Shown: one piece after another, positions 45,108-54,057 of the stretch
Numbering within the stretch: the first letter of the stretch is position 1
How the letters are laid out: each line of letters begins with the position of its first letter
DNA from: Streptomyces drozdowiczii
Lineage (GTDB): Bacteria > Actinomycetota > Actinomycetes > Streptomycetales > Streptomycetaceae
Direction of reading: 5' to 3'
Length of the DNA: 64,000 bases
NCBI RefSeq assembly: GCF_026167665.1
Contig: NZ_CP098740.1
Coordinates: 5,394,001 to 5,458,000 of the forward strand
Made by a program: the position numbers and the translations under genes
Notes under the pieces: generated by a model
Database searches by the model: none
The model's input: only the letters and a program-made list of their open reading frames with translations
What the model was told of the DNA's origin: nothing

Positions 45108-46271
45108 ATGACCTCGCTGCCCCTCCCGATCGTCCTCGCGGGCGCCCGGGGCCACGGTCGCTGGCACCTCGCCAACATCCGCCGCCTCCAGCACCAGGGC
45201 CTCGTCCGCCTCGCCGGCATCTGCGAACTCACCCCGCTCGACGCCACCGAGCTGGCCGGCTTCGCGGACGAATCCCCCGAGCAGTCCGCCGACTTCGGCG
45301 CCCTCCTGGACTCCACCGGCGCCCGCGCCGCGGTGATCTGCACCCCCATCCAGACCCACACCGCCCTCGCCCTGACCGCCGCCGGACGCGGCGTGCACCT
45401 CCTCCTGGAGAAGCCGCCCGCCGCCACCCGCGCCGACTTCGACCGCATCCGCGCCGGGGTGCGCGACGCGGGCACCGCCTGCCAGGTGGGCTTCCAGTCC
45501 TTCGGCTCGCACGCCGTCCCCGCCATCCGGGAGCTCGTCGCCACCGGCGCCGTCGGCACCGTACGGGGCTACGCGGCGGCGGGCGCCTGGGTCCGCGACG
45601 ACGCCTATTACGGGCGGGCGCCCTGGGCCGGCCGGCGCCGCATCGGGGACACCGACGTGGTCGACGGCGTCCTCACCAACCCGCTCGCCCACGCCGTCGC
45701 CACGGCCCTCGAACTCGCCGGGACCACCGCCGAGGACATCACCGCCATCGACACCGAGCTCTTCCGGGCCCACGACATCGAGGCCGACGACACCTCCTGC
45801 GTACGCGTCACCACCGCGTCCGGGCCGCCCGTCACCGCCGCCGTCACCCTCTGCGCGGAACAGGCGGGGGAGCCGTACGTCATCGTCCACGGCGACCGCG
45901 GCCGGATCACCTTCTGGTACAAGCAGGACCGCGTCCTCGTCCAGCGCGCCGGACACGGCCCCCTGGAGACCGTGCACGGCCGCACCGACCTCCTGGAGAA
46001 CCTGGTCGCCCACCTGACGGAAGGCGCCCCGCTCCTCGTACCGCCGGAGCGCACCGGCGCCTTCATGGAGGTCGTGGAGGCCGTACGGACCGCGCCCGAA
46101 CCGCGTCCCCTGCCGTCCGACGCCTGGCACACCGCGCCCGTGCCCGGCACCGGGGCCACCCGCCGGGTGGTGCGCGGCATCGACGCCCTGGTCGCGTCCG
46201 GCGCCGAAACCCTCGCCCTCTTCTCCGAACTCGGCGCCCCCTGGGCCCGCAGCGAGGTGACCTCCCCATGA
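45108..46271 (+). CDS. Gfo/Idh/MocA family oxidoreductase
   Basis: A 387-residue NAD(P)-dependent sugar dehydrogenase. It has an N-terminal Rossmann fold (IVLAGARGHGRWHLANI), ICTPIQTHTALA and the EKPPAAT motif with the conserved Glu-Lys-Pro, then a C-terminal alpha/beta domain. Some members oxidise L-arabinose or other aldoses to lactones. Beside a GH43 enzyme and an IlvD/Edd dehydratase this could be the first oxidative step; direct evidence is absent. The end overlaps the PmoA-like gene by 4 bases. Confidence 0.88.
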   Translation: MTSLPLPIVLAGARGHGRWHLANIRRLQHQGLVRLAGICELTPLDATELAGFADESPEQSADFGALLDSTGARAAVICTPIQTHTALALTAAGRGVHLLLEKPPAATRADFDRIRAGVRDAGTACQVGFQSFGSHAVPAIRELVATGAVGTVRGYAAAGAWVRDDAYYGRAPWAGRRRIGDTDVVDGVLTNPLAHAVATALELAGTTAEDITAIDTELFRAHDIEADDTSCVRVTTASGPPVTAAVTLCAEQAGEPYVIVHGDRGRITFWYKQDRVLVQRAGHGPLETVHGRTDLLENLVAHLTEGAPLLVPPERTGAFMEVVEAVRTAPEPRPLPSDAWHTAPVPGTGATRRVVRGIDALVASGAETLALFSELGAPWARSEVTSP

Positions 46272-47095
46272 CGAACACCGCCCTGCTCAGCTGCGCCGAC
46301 CGCCCCGTCGGCCGCTACACCTACCTCCCCGCCGACGCGGGCCGCCCCTACCTCCACCCGGTCACCACCCTGGCCGGCGTGCCCGTCACCGAGGAGCGCC
46401 CGGCCGACCACGTCCACCACCTGGGCGCCTCCGTCGCCGTCCCGGACGTCTCCGGGCACAACTTCTGGGGCGGCCGCACCTTCGTCCGGGGCCAAGGGCC
46501 CACCGTGCTCGACAACCACGGCACCCAGCGCCACCTCGGCTGGAAGCTGTGCGACCCGGACGGCTTCGTGGAGGAGCTCGGTTGGGAGGCCGGCGGCGGC
46601 GAACTGCTGCGCGAGCACCGCACGGTGGCCGCCACGCCCCTCTCGGACACCGCCTGGGCGCTCGACCTCTCCTTCTCGCTCACCAACCCCGGCCCCGGCG
46701 ACCTGTCGATCGGCAGCCCCGCCACCAACGGCCGCCCCGGCGCCGGATACGGCGGCTTCTTCTGGCGCGCCCCCAAGGAGGGGTCCCCGCCCGCCGTGTT
46801 CGGCCCGGCGGCGGACGGCGAGGAGGCGGTGCACGGGCGGGCCGCCGACTGGGTCGCGCTCTGCGGCGACGGCTGGTCGCTGGTCTTCGCCGGGGCGACC
46901 GAGGAGACCCGCCGCGACCCGTGGTTCGTGCGCACCACCGAGTACCCGGGCGTCGGCTCCTCGCTCGCCGCCGCCGAACGGCTGCCCGTACCCGCCGGGG
47001 CCACGGTCGTACGCCGGATCGTCACCGTCGTCGCGGACGGCCGCCTCGACCGGGCCGGCGCCGCCGCCCTCGTCCGCCGGGCGGTGACCGCGTGA
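46268..47095 (+). CDS. PmoA-like/DUF6807 protein
   Basis: A 275-residue protein with VHHLGASVAVPDVSGHNFWGGRTFVRG near the N-terminus and AGYGGFFWRAPK in the middle, which I recognise as the DUF6807 (PmoA-like) family. These proteins often accompany Gfo/Idh/MocA oxidoreductases and ABC sugar importers, as here. The fold is expected to be galactose mutarotase-like or a beta sandwich, and the activity is unknown. It is translated between the oxidoreductase and GH43 genes with 4-base overlaps on both sides. Confidence 0.82.
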   Translation: MTNTALLSCADRPVGRYTYLPADAGRPYLHPVTTLAGVPVTEERPADHVHHLGASVAVPDVSGHNFWGGRTFVRGQGPTVLDNHGTQRHLGWKLCDPDGFVEELGWEAGGGELLREHRTVAATPLSDTAWALDLSFSLTNPGPGDLSIGSPATNGRPGAGYGGFFWRAPKEGSPPAVFGPAADGEEAVHGRAADWVALCGDGWSLVFAGATEETRRDPWFVRTTEYPGVGSSLAAAERLPVPAGATVVRRIVTVVADGRLDRAGAAALVRRAVTA

Positions 47096-48669
47096 ACGCC
47101 ACCCGCCCCTGGACCGCCGACCTCGGCGACGGCACCTACCGCAACCCGGTCCTCAACGCCGACTGGTCGGACCCGGACGTGATCCGCGTCGGCGACGACT
47201 TCTACCTCACCGCCTCCAGCTTCGGCCGCGCCCCCGGGCTGCCGCTGCTCCACTCCCGCGACCTCGTCAACTGGACGCTGACCGGGCACGCCCTGGACCG
47301 CCTGGAGCCCGCCGCCGAGTTCGCCGCGCCCCGGCACGACTGCGGGGTGTGGGCGCCCGCGCTGCGGCACCACGCCGGGCGGTTCTGGATCTTCTGGGGC
47401 GACCCCGACCACGGCATCCAGCAGATCAGCGCCGAGGACATCCGGGGCCCGTGGACCGCGCCGCACCTGGTCAAGGCGGGACGGGGGCTGATCGACCCGT
47501 GCCCGCTGTGGGACGAGGAGACCGGCGAGGCGTACCTCGTGCACGCCTGGGCCAAGTCCCGCTCCGGGATCAAGAACCGGCTCACCGGACACCGGATGAG
47601 CCCGGACGGGCGGGAACTGCTCGACGAGGGCAAGACCCTGATCGACGCCGACACGCTGCCCGGCTGGTTCACCCTGGAGGGCCCCAAGCTGCACCGCCGG
47701 AACGGCGAGTTCTGGATCTTCGCCCCGGCGGGCGGGGTCGCGACGGGCTGGCAGGGCGCGTTCCGCTCGCGCGACTTCTTCGGCCCGTACGAGGAGCGCG
47801 TCGTCCTCGCCCAGGGCCGGAGCGGGGTCAACGGGCCGCACCAGGGCGCCTGGGTGGACACCCCGGCCGGTGAGGACTGGTTCCTGCACTTCCAGGAGCG
47901 CGGGGCGTACGGCCGCGTGGTGCACCTCCAGCCGATGCGCTGGGACGGTGACGGCTGGCCGGTCATCGGCGACGCCGGCGAACCCGTCGCCATGCACCGC
48001 AAGCCCGCCCTGCCCGCCCAGCCCGTCGAGGCCCCGGCCTGCGACGACGGCTTCCCGGGCGGCCGCCACGGCAGGCAGTGGCAGTGGACGGCGAACCCGC
48101 GCCCCGGGTGGACCGTCGAGCACGCCGGGGACGGGCTGCGGCTGAGCTGCGTACCGGCGGAGCACGCGCACGACCTGAGGCTCCTGCCCCACGTACTGGT
48201 CCAGCGGCTGCCCGCCGAGACGTTCACCGCCGAGGTCGAACTCGCCCTCGAAAGCGAGGCGCCCGGGGCGAGGGCGGGGCTTGCCGTGCTCGGGGACGCC
48301 TACTCCTGGATCGGCCTCGAACGGCAGGCGGAGGGCGGGGTGCGGCTCGTGCACCGGTTCGCCGAGGCGACCGCCGACGCCGAGCGCGACGCGGGGCACG
48401 CCGGGCCGGCGCCCTCGGGGGCGGCCCGGCTTCGGATCGAGGTCGCCCCGGGCGCCCGCTGCCGCTTCCTCGCCGACACCGGGGACGGGGCCGGGTTCCG
48501 GCCCTCCGGGCAGGTCTTCGCCGCCACCCCGTGGCGCTGGGTCGGCGCGCTGCTCGGGCTGTTCGCCACCGCGCCGCCCGGGGCGGGCCCGACCGGGACC
48601 GCCCGCTTCACCGGCTTCCACGTAACCGCGTCACACGCAACCGAACCGAGAGAGAAGAGCCGATCATGA
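47092..48669 (+). CDS. Intracellular glycoside hydrolase family 43 enzyme
   Basis: A 525-residue protein. The N-terminal five-bladed propeller begins YRNPVLNADWSDPDVIRVGDDFYL, with the general-base Asp in DPD. LIDPCPLWDEETGEAYLVHAW supplies the pKa-modulating Asp, and TLEGPKLHRRNGEFW the acid Glu. A C-terminal beta-sandwich domain (residues about 320-510) follows. No signal peptide, so it acts on imported oligosaccharides. Family 43 covers beta-xylosidases and alpha-L-arabinofuranosidases; pectin context favours arabinose side chains, but this is not proven. GTG start overlaps the previous stop. Confidence 0.88.
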   Translation: MNATRPWTADLGDGTYRNPVLNADWSDPDVIRVGDDFYLTASSFGRAPGLPLLHSRDLVNWTLTGHALDRLEPAAEFAAPRHDCGVWAPALRHHAGRFWIFWGDPDHGIQQISAEDIRGPWTAPHLVKAGRGLIDPCPLWDEETGEAYLVHAWAKSRSGIKNRLTGHRMSPDGRELLDEGKTLIDADTLPGWFTLEGPKLHRRNGEFWIFAPAGGVATGWQGAFRSRDFFGPYEERVVLAQGRSGVNGPHQGAWVDTPAGEDWFLHFQERGAYGRVVHLQPMRWDGDGWPVIGDAGEPVAMHRKPALPAQPVEAPACDDGFPGGRHGRQWQWTANPRPGWTVEHAGDGLRLSCVPAEHAHDLRLLPHVLVQRLPAETFTAEVELALESEAPGARAGLAVLGDAYSWIGLERQAEGGVRLVHRFAEATADAERDAGHAGPAPSGAARLRIEVAPGARCRFLADTGDGAGFRPSGQVFAATPWRWVGALLGLFATAPPGAGPTGTARFTGFHVTASHATEPREKSRS

Positions 48670-50000
48670 ACATCTCGAAGACGCAGCGGGGGCGCGCCAC
48701 GGCCGCCGTCTCCCTCGCGGCGGTGCTCGCCCTGACGGCGACCGCGTGCGGCGACGACGGCAGCGCGAGCGGCGGCGAGGGCAGCGGCAAGGGCGAGATC
48801 ACCTTCTGGGACAACAACGGCGGCCCGCGCACCGCCGTCTGGAAGGAGATCATCCAGGACTTCGAGAAGAAGTACCCGGACATCGAGGTGAAGTACGTGC
48901 CGATCCCGATCGCCGACGTGCAGTCCAAGTACGACACGGCCATCGCGGGCGGCGGAGTGCCGGACGTCGGCGGTGTCGGCACCGCCTACCTGGCCAACAT
49001 GGTCTCGCAGGACGCCCTGGAACCGCTGGGCGACCGGATCAAGGACTCCTCGCTCAACGGCAAGCTGGTCGAGGGCATGGTCGAGAGCGTCAAGGACGCG
49101 GCCGGGCGGGACGACGAGATGTACACCGTGCCGACCTCCGCGAACAACGGCGCGCTCTGGTACCGCACCGACCTCTTCAAGGCGGCCGGACTGGAAGCGC
49201 CCACCAGCTGGGCCACGTTCTACGAGGCCGCCGAGAAGCTGACCGACGCCAAGAAGAACAAGTTCGGCTACACCATCCGCGGCGGCGCCGGCTCCATCGC
49301 CCAGGCCCTCGACGCGGCGTACGGGCAGTCGGGCATCACCGAGTTCTGGAACGGTGACAAGACCACCCTCAACGATCCCAAGAACGTGGCGGCGCTGGAG
49401 AAGTACGCCGCCCTCTACAAGAAGACGACGCCGTCCGCCGACGTCAACAACGACTTCACCAAGATGGTCGCCCAGTTCGACACCGGCACCATCGGGATGC
49501 TGAGCCACAACCTCGGCTCCTACCAGGACCACCTGAAGGCCCTCGGCAAGGACAAGTTCGCCGGCATACCCAACCCGGTCGGCGACGGCGGCACCCGCGT
49601 CCAGGTCTCCAACCCGGTCGACGGCCTCGGCCTGTTCAAGGCGAGCAAGAACAAGACCGCCGCCTGGAAGTTCATCGAGTTCGCCGCCTCGCACGAGTCG
49701 AACAGCAAGTGGAACGAGTCCGCGGGCGCCATCCCCGCCAACACCGAGGCCGCCAAGGACCCGTGGATCAGCGAGGCCGCCCCGACCGAGCTGGCCGCGA
49801 AGGCCCTCACCGACGGCTCCACCAAGATCGTGCAGCTGCCGTACTACCTGCCCGACTGGAACAACATCAGCAAGGCCGACAACGAGCCGGAGTTCCAGAA
49901 GCTGCTGCTCGGCAAGGTCACGGCCAAGGCGTTCCTGGACAAGATGGCCGACGAGCTCAACGCGGCCCAGAAGGAGTGGAAGGAGCGCGGCAACGGCTGA
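48666..50000 (+). CDS. Sugar ABC transporter substrate-binding lipoprotein
   Basis: A 444-residue CUT1-type binding protein. It has an n-region, a hydrophobic segment and the lipobox-like LTATAC, after which the cysteine is lipidated. The mature part begins GDDGSASGGEGSGKGEITFWDNNGG and shows AIAGGGVPDVGGVGTAYLANM and a C-terminal DELNAAQKEWKERG. It is placed last in the operon, after GH43, with a 4-base overlap. The partners are the two permeases upstream. Confidence 0.94.
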   Translation: MNISKTQRGRATAAVSLAAVLALTATACGDDGSASGGEGSGKGEITFWDNNGGPRTAVWKEIIQDFEKKYPDIEVKYVPIPIADVQSKYDTAIAGGGVPDVGGVGTAYLANMVSQDALEPLGDRIKDSSLNGKLVEGMVESVKDAAGRDDEMYTVPTSANNGALWYRTDLFKAAGLEAPTSWATFYEAAEKLTDAKKNKFGYTIRGGAGSIAQALDAAYGQSGITEFWNGDKTTLNDPKNVAALEKYAALYKKTTPSADVNNDFTKMVAQFDTGTIGMLSHNLGSYQDHLKALGKDKFAGIPNPVGDGGTRVQVSNPVDGLGLFKASKNKTAAWKFIEFAASHESNSKWNESAGAIPANTEAAKDPWISEAAPTELAAKALTDGSTKIVQLPYYLPDWNNISKADNEPEFQKLLLGKVTAKAFLDKMADELNAAQKEWKERGNG

Positions 50001-50115
50001 TCCGGCCCTCCGGCGCGGGGCCGGGCGCGAGCCCGTCGCACGGACGGCCCGCCCCGCCCCGCCACCCCCCTTCCTCTCCCTTCCACAGGTCCCGCACCAG
50101 AACCGAGGATTTGTC

Positions 50116-51462
50116 ATGTCCACACGCATTTCTGTCCGCAGAAACCACGCCCGTGCCATCGCCGTCACGATGGGCTGCGCCTCGCTGGCCCTCGCCCTGA
50201 GCCTCCCCGCGCAGGCCGCCCCGCAGCCCCACGGCACGAAGAGCGCCGAGCGCGCCGTCCTCGCGAAGGGCGACGGCTGGGCCTCCGCCGAGGGCTCCAC
50301 CACCGGTGGCGCCGCCGCGACGCCCGACCACGTCTACACCGTGCACAACCGCGCCGAACTCATCGCCGCCTTCGAGGACGCGGGCGACGCCCCGAAGATC
50401 GTCCGGATCGCCGGGACCGTGCACGGCAACGCCGACGCCGAGGGCAACCCGATCGACTGCGAGGCGTACCAGACCGACGGCTACACCCTGGACAAGTACC
50501 TCGCCGCCTACGACCCCGGCACCTGGGGCCGCGAGGAGGTCCCGTCCGGGCCGCTGGAGGACGCCCGGCTCGCCTCCGCCAAGCTCCAGAAGGCCGCCGT
50601 CAACGTCTACGTCCCGTCCAACACCACGCTGATCGGCACCGGCCGGGACGCCACGGTCATCGGCGCCTCGATCCAGATCCAGAACGTCTCCAACGTCATC
50701 GTCCGCAACATCTCCTTCGAGGACACCTACGACTGCTTCCCGCAGTGGGACCCGACCGACGGCGACACCGGCCACTGGAACTCCGAGTACGACAACCTCG
50801 TCGTCTACGGCTCCGACCACGTCTGGGTCGACCACAACACCTTCAGCGACGGCGACCGCCCCGACGCCGACCAGCCCCGGTACTTCAACGAGCTGTACCA
50901 GCAGCACGACGGGCTCTTCGACATCGTCAAGGGCGCCGACCTGGTGACCGCCTCCTGGAACGTCCTCAAGGACCACGACAAGACCATGCTCCTCGGCAAC
51001 AGCGACAAGGCCGGGGACACCGACCGGGGCAAGCTCCGCGTCACCCTGCACCACAACCTCTTCAAGGACGTCAACGAGCGGGCGCCCCGCGTCCGCTTCG
51101 GCCAGGTCGACTCGTACAACAACCACTTCGTCGCCACGAAGGGCAGCGTCTACGGCTACTCGTACGGGATCGGCGCCGAGTCCCACCTCGTCGCCGAGCA
51201 CAACGCGTTCACGCTCAGCGGTGAGTTCGACCAGGCGAAGATCCTCAAGAAGTGGTCGGAGTCCTCGCTCACGGCCGCCGACAACTGGGTCAACGGCCGC
51301 CGCACCGACCTGATCGCCGTCCACAACGCGGGCGTGCCCGAGGAGCAGCTGACCACGGGCGCCGGCTGGACCCCGACCCTCCGCAACCGGGTCGACCACC
51401 CGCTGCTGGTGCCGCTCGTCGTGGGCCTCGGCGCGGGCGCGGGCCGGCTGCCCGGCGCCTGA
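50116..51462 (+). CDS. Secreted pectate lyase (PL1)
   Basis: It cleaves polygalacturonate by beta-elimination outside the cell. The 448-residue product has a Sec signal (MSTRISVRRNHARAIAVTMG... LPAQA, cut before APQPHG) and a parallel beta-helix. PL1 hallmarks are VIVRNISFEDTYDCFPQWDPTDG, the calcium-binding VWVDHNTFSDGDRPD, and NERAPRVRFGQVDSYNNHF, where R-x-P-x-x-R carries the catalytic arginine. It is the first of two secreted pectin enzymes and starts 115 bases after the ABC operon. Confidence 0.94.
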   Translation: MSTRISVRRNHARAIAVTMGCASLALALSLPAQAAPQPHGTKSAERAVLAKGDGWASAEGSTTGGAAATPDHVYTVHNRAELIAAFEDAGDAPKIVRIAGTVHGNADAEGNPIDCEAYQTDGYTLDKYLAAYDPGTWGREEVPSGPLEDARLASAKLQKAAVNVYVPSNTTLIGTGRDATVIGASIQIQNVSNVIVRNISFEDTYDCFPQWDPTDGDTGHWNSEYDNLVVYGSDHVWVDHNTFSDGDRPDADQPRYFNELYQQHDGLFDIVKGADLVTASWNVLKDHDKTMLLGNSDKAGDTDRGKLRVTLHHNLFKDVNERAPRVRFGQVDSYNNHFVATKGSVYGYSYGIGAESHLVAEHNAFTLSGEFDQAKILKKWSESSLTAADNWVNGRRTDLIAVHNAGVPEEQLTTGAGWTPTLRNRVDHPLLVPLVVGLGAGAGRLPGA

Positions 51463-51535
51463 CCAGCCGCCCCTTTCCTCCGCCGGCGCCCGCCGCGGCG
51501 CCGGCGGAGGAGGCCGCCCCCGCAAAGGAGCCCCC

Positions 51536-52621
51536 ATGCCCACCCGACGCACCGCCCTGGCCCTCTTCGCCTCCTCCGCCCTCGCCCTCGGCACCGCCTC
51601 GCCCGCCGTCGCGCACGCCCGCCCTTTCGGCCGCCACGGCTCGCCCGCCCGCCGCCGCGACCACGCGACCCTGTACGTCGACGCGCGTGGCCGGGGCGAC
51701 CACACCACCGTCCAGGCCGCCGTGGACGCGGCCACCGGCACCGGGCGCACCCTGGTGCTCGCCCCCGGCACCTACCGGGAGACCGTGGACATCCCCGCCG
51801 ACCGGACCGGCCTCACCCTCATCGGCGCGAGCGGCGACCCGCGCGACACGGTGATCGTGTACGACAACGCCAACGGCACCCCGCGCCCCGACGGTTCGGG
51901 CACCTACGGCACCAGCGGGTCCGCCACGGTCACCGCCCGGCCCGCCGGACTCACCGCCCGCGACCTGACCTTCGCCAACGACTGGCTGCGCGCCGACCAC
52001 CCCGACTACGCCGGCACCCAGGCCGTCGCCGTCAAGGTGACCGGCGACCGCTCGGCGTTCCACAACTGCCGCTTCCTGGGCCACCAGGACACGCTGTACG
52101 CGGACTCCGCGTCGCTCACCGACTTCGCCCGGCAGTACTACCGCGACTGCTACGTGGAAGGGGACGTGGACTTCGTCTTCGGCCGGGCGTCGGCAGTCCT
52201 GGACCACTGCCACTTCCGCACCCTGGCCCGCACCGACCTGACCGGACCGCCCCACGGCTTCGTCTTCGCGCCGAGCACCGCCGGGGCCGACCCGCACGGC
52301 TTCCTGGTCCTGCGCTCCCGGGTCACCAGCACCGCCCCCGACGGGTACTTCAAGCTGGCCCGCCCCTGGGTCCCGTCCTCGGACCTCACCGCGCACCCCA
52401 TGCTCACCGTGCGCGACAGCCACCTCGGCGCGGGCATCGACACGGACGAGCCGTACGGCACGATGTCGGCGGGCTTCCCGTGGCAGGAGCAGCGGTTCGC
52501 GGAGTACCGCAACACGGGGCCGGGCGCACGCGTCACGGTCCCGGCCAACCGGCCCCAGCTCACGGCGTACGAGGCGCGGCAGCACACCCCCGCCGCCTGG
52601 CTGGGCGACTGGAGGCCCTGA
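51536..52621 (+). CDS. Secreted pectinesterase (CE8)
   Basis: It removes methyl esters from pectin so that pectate lyase can act. The 361-residue product has a signal peptide with two arginines (PTRRTALALFASSALALGTASPAVA) that could use Tat. The CE8 motifs are ALAVKVTGD-type strand, CRFLGHQDTLYADS (catalytic Asp), YYRDCYVEGDVDFVFG (nucleophile Asp) and LARPW near the C-terminus. AAAGGAG precedes the ATG. It lies 73 bases after the lyase gene and likely shares its message. Confidence 0.94.
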   Translation: MPTRRTALALFASSALALGTASPAVAHARPFGRHGSPARRRDHATLYVDARGRGDHTTVQAAVDAATGTGRTLVLAPGTYRETVDIPADRTGLTLIGASGDPRDTVIVYDNANGTPRPDGSGTYGTSGSATVTARPAGLTARDLTFANDWLRADHPDYAGTQAVAVKVTGDRSAFHNCRFLGHQDTLYADSASLTDFARQYYRDCYVEGDVDFVFGRASAVLDHCHFRTLARTDLTGPPHGFVFAPSTAGADPHGFLVLRSRVTSTAPDGYFKLARPWVPSSDLTAHPMLTVRDSHLGAGIDTDEPYGTMSAGFPWQEQRFAEYRNTGPGARVTVPANRPQLTAYEARQHTPAAWLGDWRP

Positions 52622-52631
52622 CGGGAGCTGG

Positions 52632-53393
52632 TCAGCGCGCCCGCCCGAAGCGGTCGCCCACCGCCGCCTTCCCGCCCGAGGCGCGGACCGCGTGCGCGGT
52701 CACCGTGTCGCCGGTGGCGTCCCGGTCGCCCTCCGCGTGGTTGTACTGCCCGGCGAACGTGTGCGTGCCGGCCGGGACGGTCCGGCCGGGGCGCAGCGTC
52801 CACCGGTAGACCAGGAAGCCGCCGCTCTCGTCCACCGACACGGTGAAGTCCGGCTCGGGCAGCGAGCGCCAGGAGCCGGTGCTGTTCACCCCGCCGGTCT
52901 GGGCCACCCGCAGCTCCACGGTGAGCGCGGACAGCGGCTCGGTGGTCCGCAGGGTGACGTTGCTCTGCGCCCAGTACGCGTTGCTGTGCGGGTCGACCAC
53001 GCCGCCGGTCCACAGCGGTCCGTCCTCGGGCCGCAGCGGGGCCTTCGCGACGGGGGAGTCCGGCGCCTTCGCGGTGGCGGACGGGGCCGACGCGGTGGCG
53101 GACGGGGCCTTCGCGGTGGCGGACGGCGCCGACGCCACCTGCCCACCGCGCGCCCGGTCGTCGTCGGCCGCCGAGGTGACCGCGAACGCTCCGGCCGCCA
53201 GCACCCCGCAGACCGCTGCCGTCGCCCCGGCCACCCGCAGCCACGGGCGGACCGCGCGCGGCGGGCGCACGGACCGGGGTGCCGGGCGGTCGCCCGCCAT
53301 CCCGCGCTCGATCCGGGCCAGCATCCGGGCCCGGTCGGGGCGGTGCGCCTCGGCGGCCTCCCGCAGCCGCCCCGACAGCTCCTCGTCCTTCAC
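52632..53393 (-). CDS. Single-pass membrane protein, probable anti-sigma or sigma-linked factor
   Basis: A 253-residue protein. The N-terminal 50 residues are cytosolic and charged (MKDEELSGRLREAAEAHRPDRARMLARIERGMAG), a helix spans 51-75, then comes a repeat region SAPSATAKAPSATASAPSATAK and an extracellular beta-type domain (AQSNVTLRTTEPLSALTVELRV... AGTHTFAGQYNHAEGDRDATGD). It overlaps the sigma factor gene by 4 bases (ATGA), the usual arrangement for a sigma/anti-sigma pair. No zinc anti-sigma motif is visible, so the role is inferred from context. Confidence 0.75.
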   Translation of the reverse strand: MKDEELSGRLREAAEAHRPDRARMLARIERGMAGDRPAPRSVRPPRAVRPWLRVAGATAAVCGVLAAGAFAVTSAADDDRARGGQVASAPSATAKAPSATASAPSATAKAPDSPVAKAPLRPEDGPLWTGGVVDPHSNAYWAQSNVTLRTTEPLSALTVELRVAQTGGVNSTGSWRSLPEPDFTVSVDESGGFLVYRWTLRPGRTVPAGTHTFAGQYNHAEGDRDATGDTVTAHAVRASGGKAAVGDRFGRAR

Positions 53394-53962
53394 CGCTCTC
53401 CTCCACCGCGCTGCGCCGCGACGGCGAGCCGGACCCGCGCGGCGGGCGTCTCCGGCCCCAGCAGCCGCTGGAGTTCGGCGACGGCGCGCGAGGTCTGGCT
53501 CTTCACCGTACCCACCGAGATCCCCAGCACCAGCGAGGTGTCCCGCTCCGAGAGGTCGAAGGCGTGCCGCAGCACCACACAGGCCCGCTTGCGGAACGGC
53601 AGCCTGCGCAGCGCCTCCCGCACGTCCACCACCGCCGGCACATCGGGGCCCTCGGCCGCCCCGTCGTCCCCGCCGCCGCGCGGCGCCCAGAACAGCGCGA
53701 TCCGGCGCCGCTCGCGGACCGCGCTGCGGATGCGCGTCCTGGCCAGATTGGCGACCACGCCCCGCGCGTACGCCACCGGGTTCCCGGCCTCGCGGACCCG
53801 GTCCCAGCGGTGCCAGAGCGCGAGCAGGGCATCGGCCGCGAGATCGTCGGCGGCATCCGCCTCACCGGTCAGCAGATGGGCGAGGCGGGCCAGTTCCGCG
53901 TAATGGGCCTCGAAGAACGCGTGGAACTCGGCGGCGGCGGCATCGTCGACTGCTGTGCCCAC
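53390..53962 (-). CDS. ECF sigma factor, SigE-like family
   Basis: A 190-residue group IV sigma factor. Region 2 is at about 12-75 (FEAHYAELARLAHLLTGEADAADDLAADALLALWHRWDRV). Region 4 is at about 112-165 (LRRLPFRKRACVVLRHAFDLSERDTSLVLGISVGTVKSQTSRAVAEL). This composition is typical of the Streptomyces SigE-type family. GTG start at 53962. It is coupled to the membrane protein gene downstream and lies between the pectin enzymes and the penicillin-binding protein. Confidence 0.92.
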   Translation of the reverse strand: MGTAVDDAAAAEFHAFFEAHYAELARLAHLLTGEADAADDLAADALLALWHRWDRVREAGNPVAYARGVVANLARTRIRSAVRERRRIALFWAPRGGGDDGAAEGPDVPAVVDVREALRRLPFRKRACVVLRHAFDLSERDTSLVLGISVGTVKSQTSRAVAELQRLLGPETPAARVRLAVAAQRGGGER

Positions 53963-54057
53963 GGCTACCTCGTCCCCTGCGCCCGCACGCCCGGCCCGCC
54001 CGGTACGCCCCCGCCGGGGCGTGAGCGTACCGCAAGCGCTTCGACAACAGGAGGGGG

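Noticed and set aside
50001..50115. Possible small gene between the binding protein and pectate lyase genes
   Set aside because: The gap is 115 bases of C-rich sequence without a start codon plus ribosome-binding site; no hairpin or operator was convincing.
53080..53140. Minisatellite in the sigma-linked membrane protein gene
   Set aside because: The repeat is only three imperfect copies encoding an Ala-Pro-Ser-Ala-Thr linker, ordinary for extracytoplasmic linkers in Streptomyces.
54034..54041. A second AAGCGCTT core near the ECF sigma gene
   Set aside because: Only the 8-base core matches the LacI-type site at 43.2 kb; an 8-mer is expected about once per 64 kb by chance.
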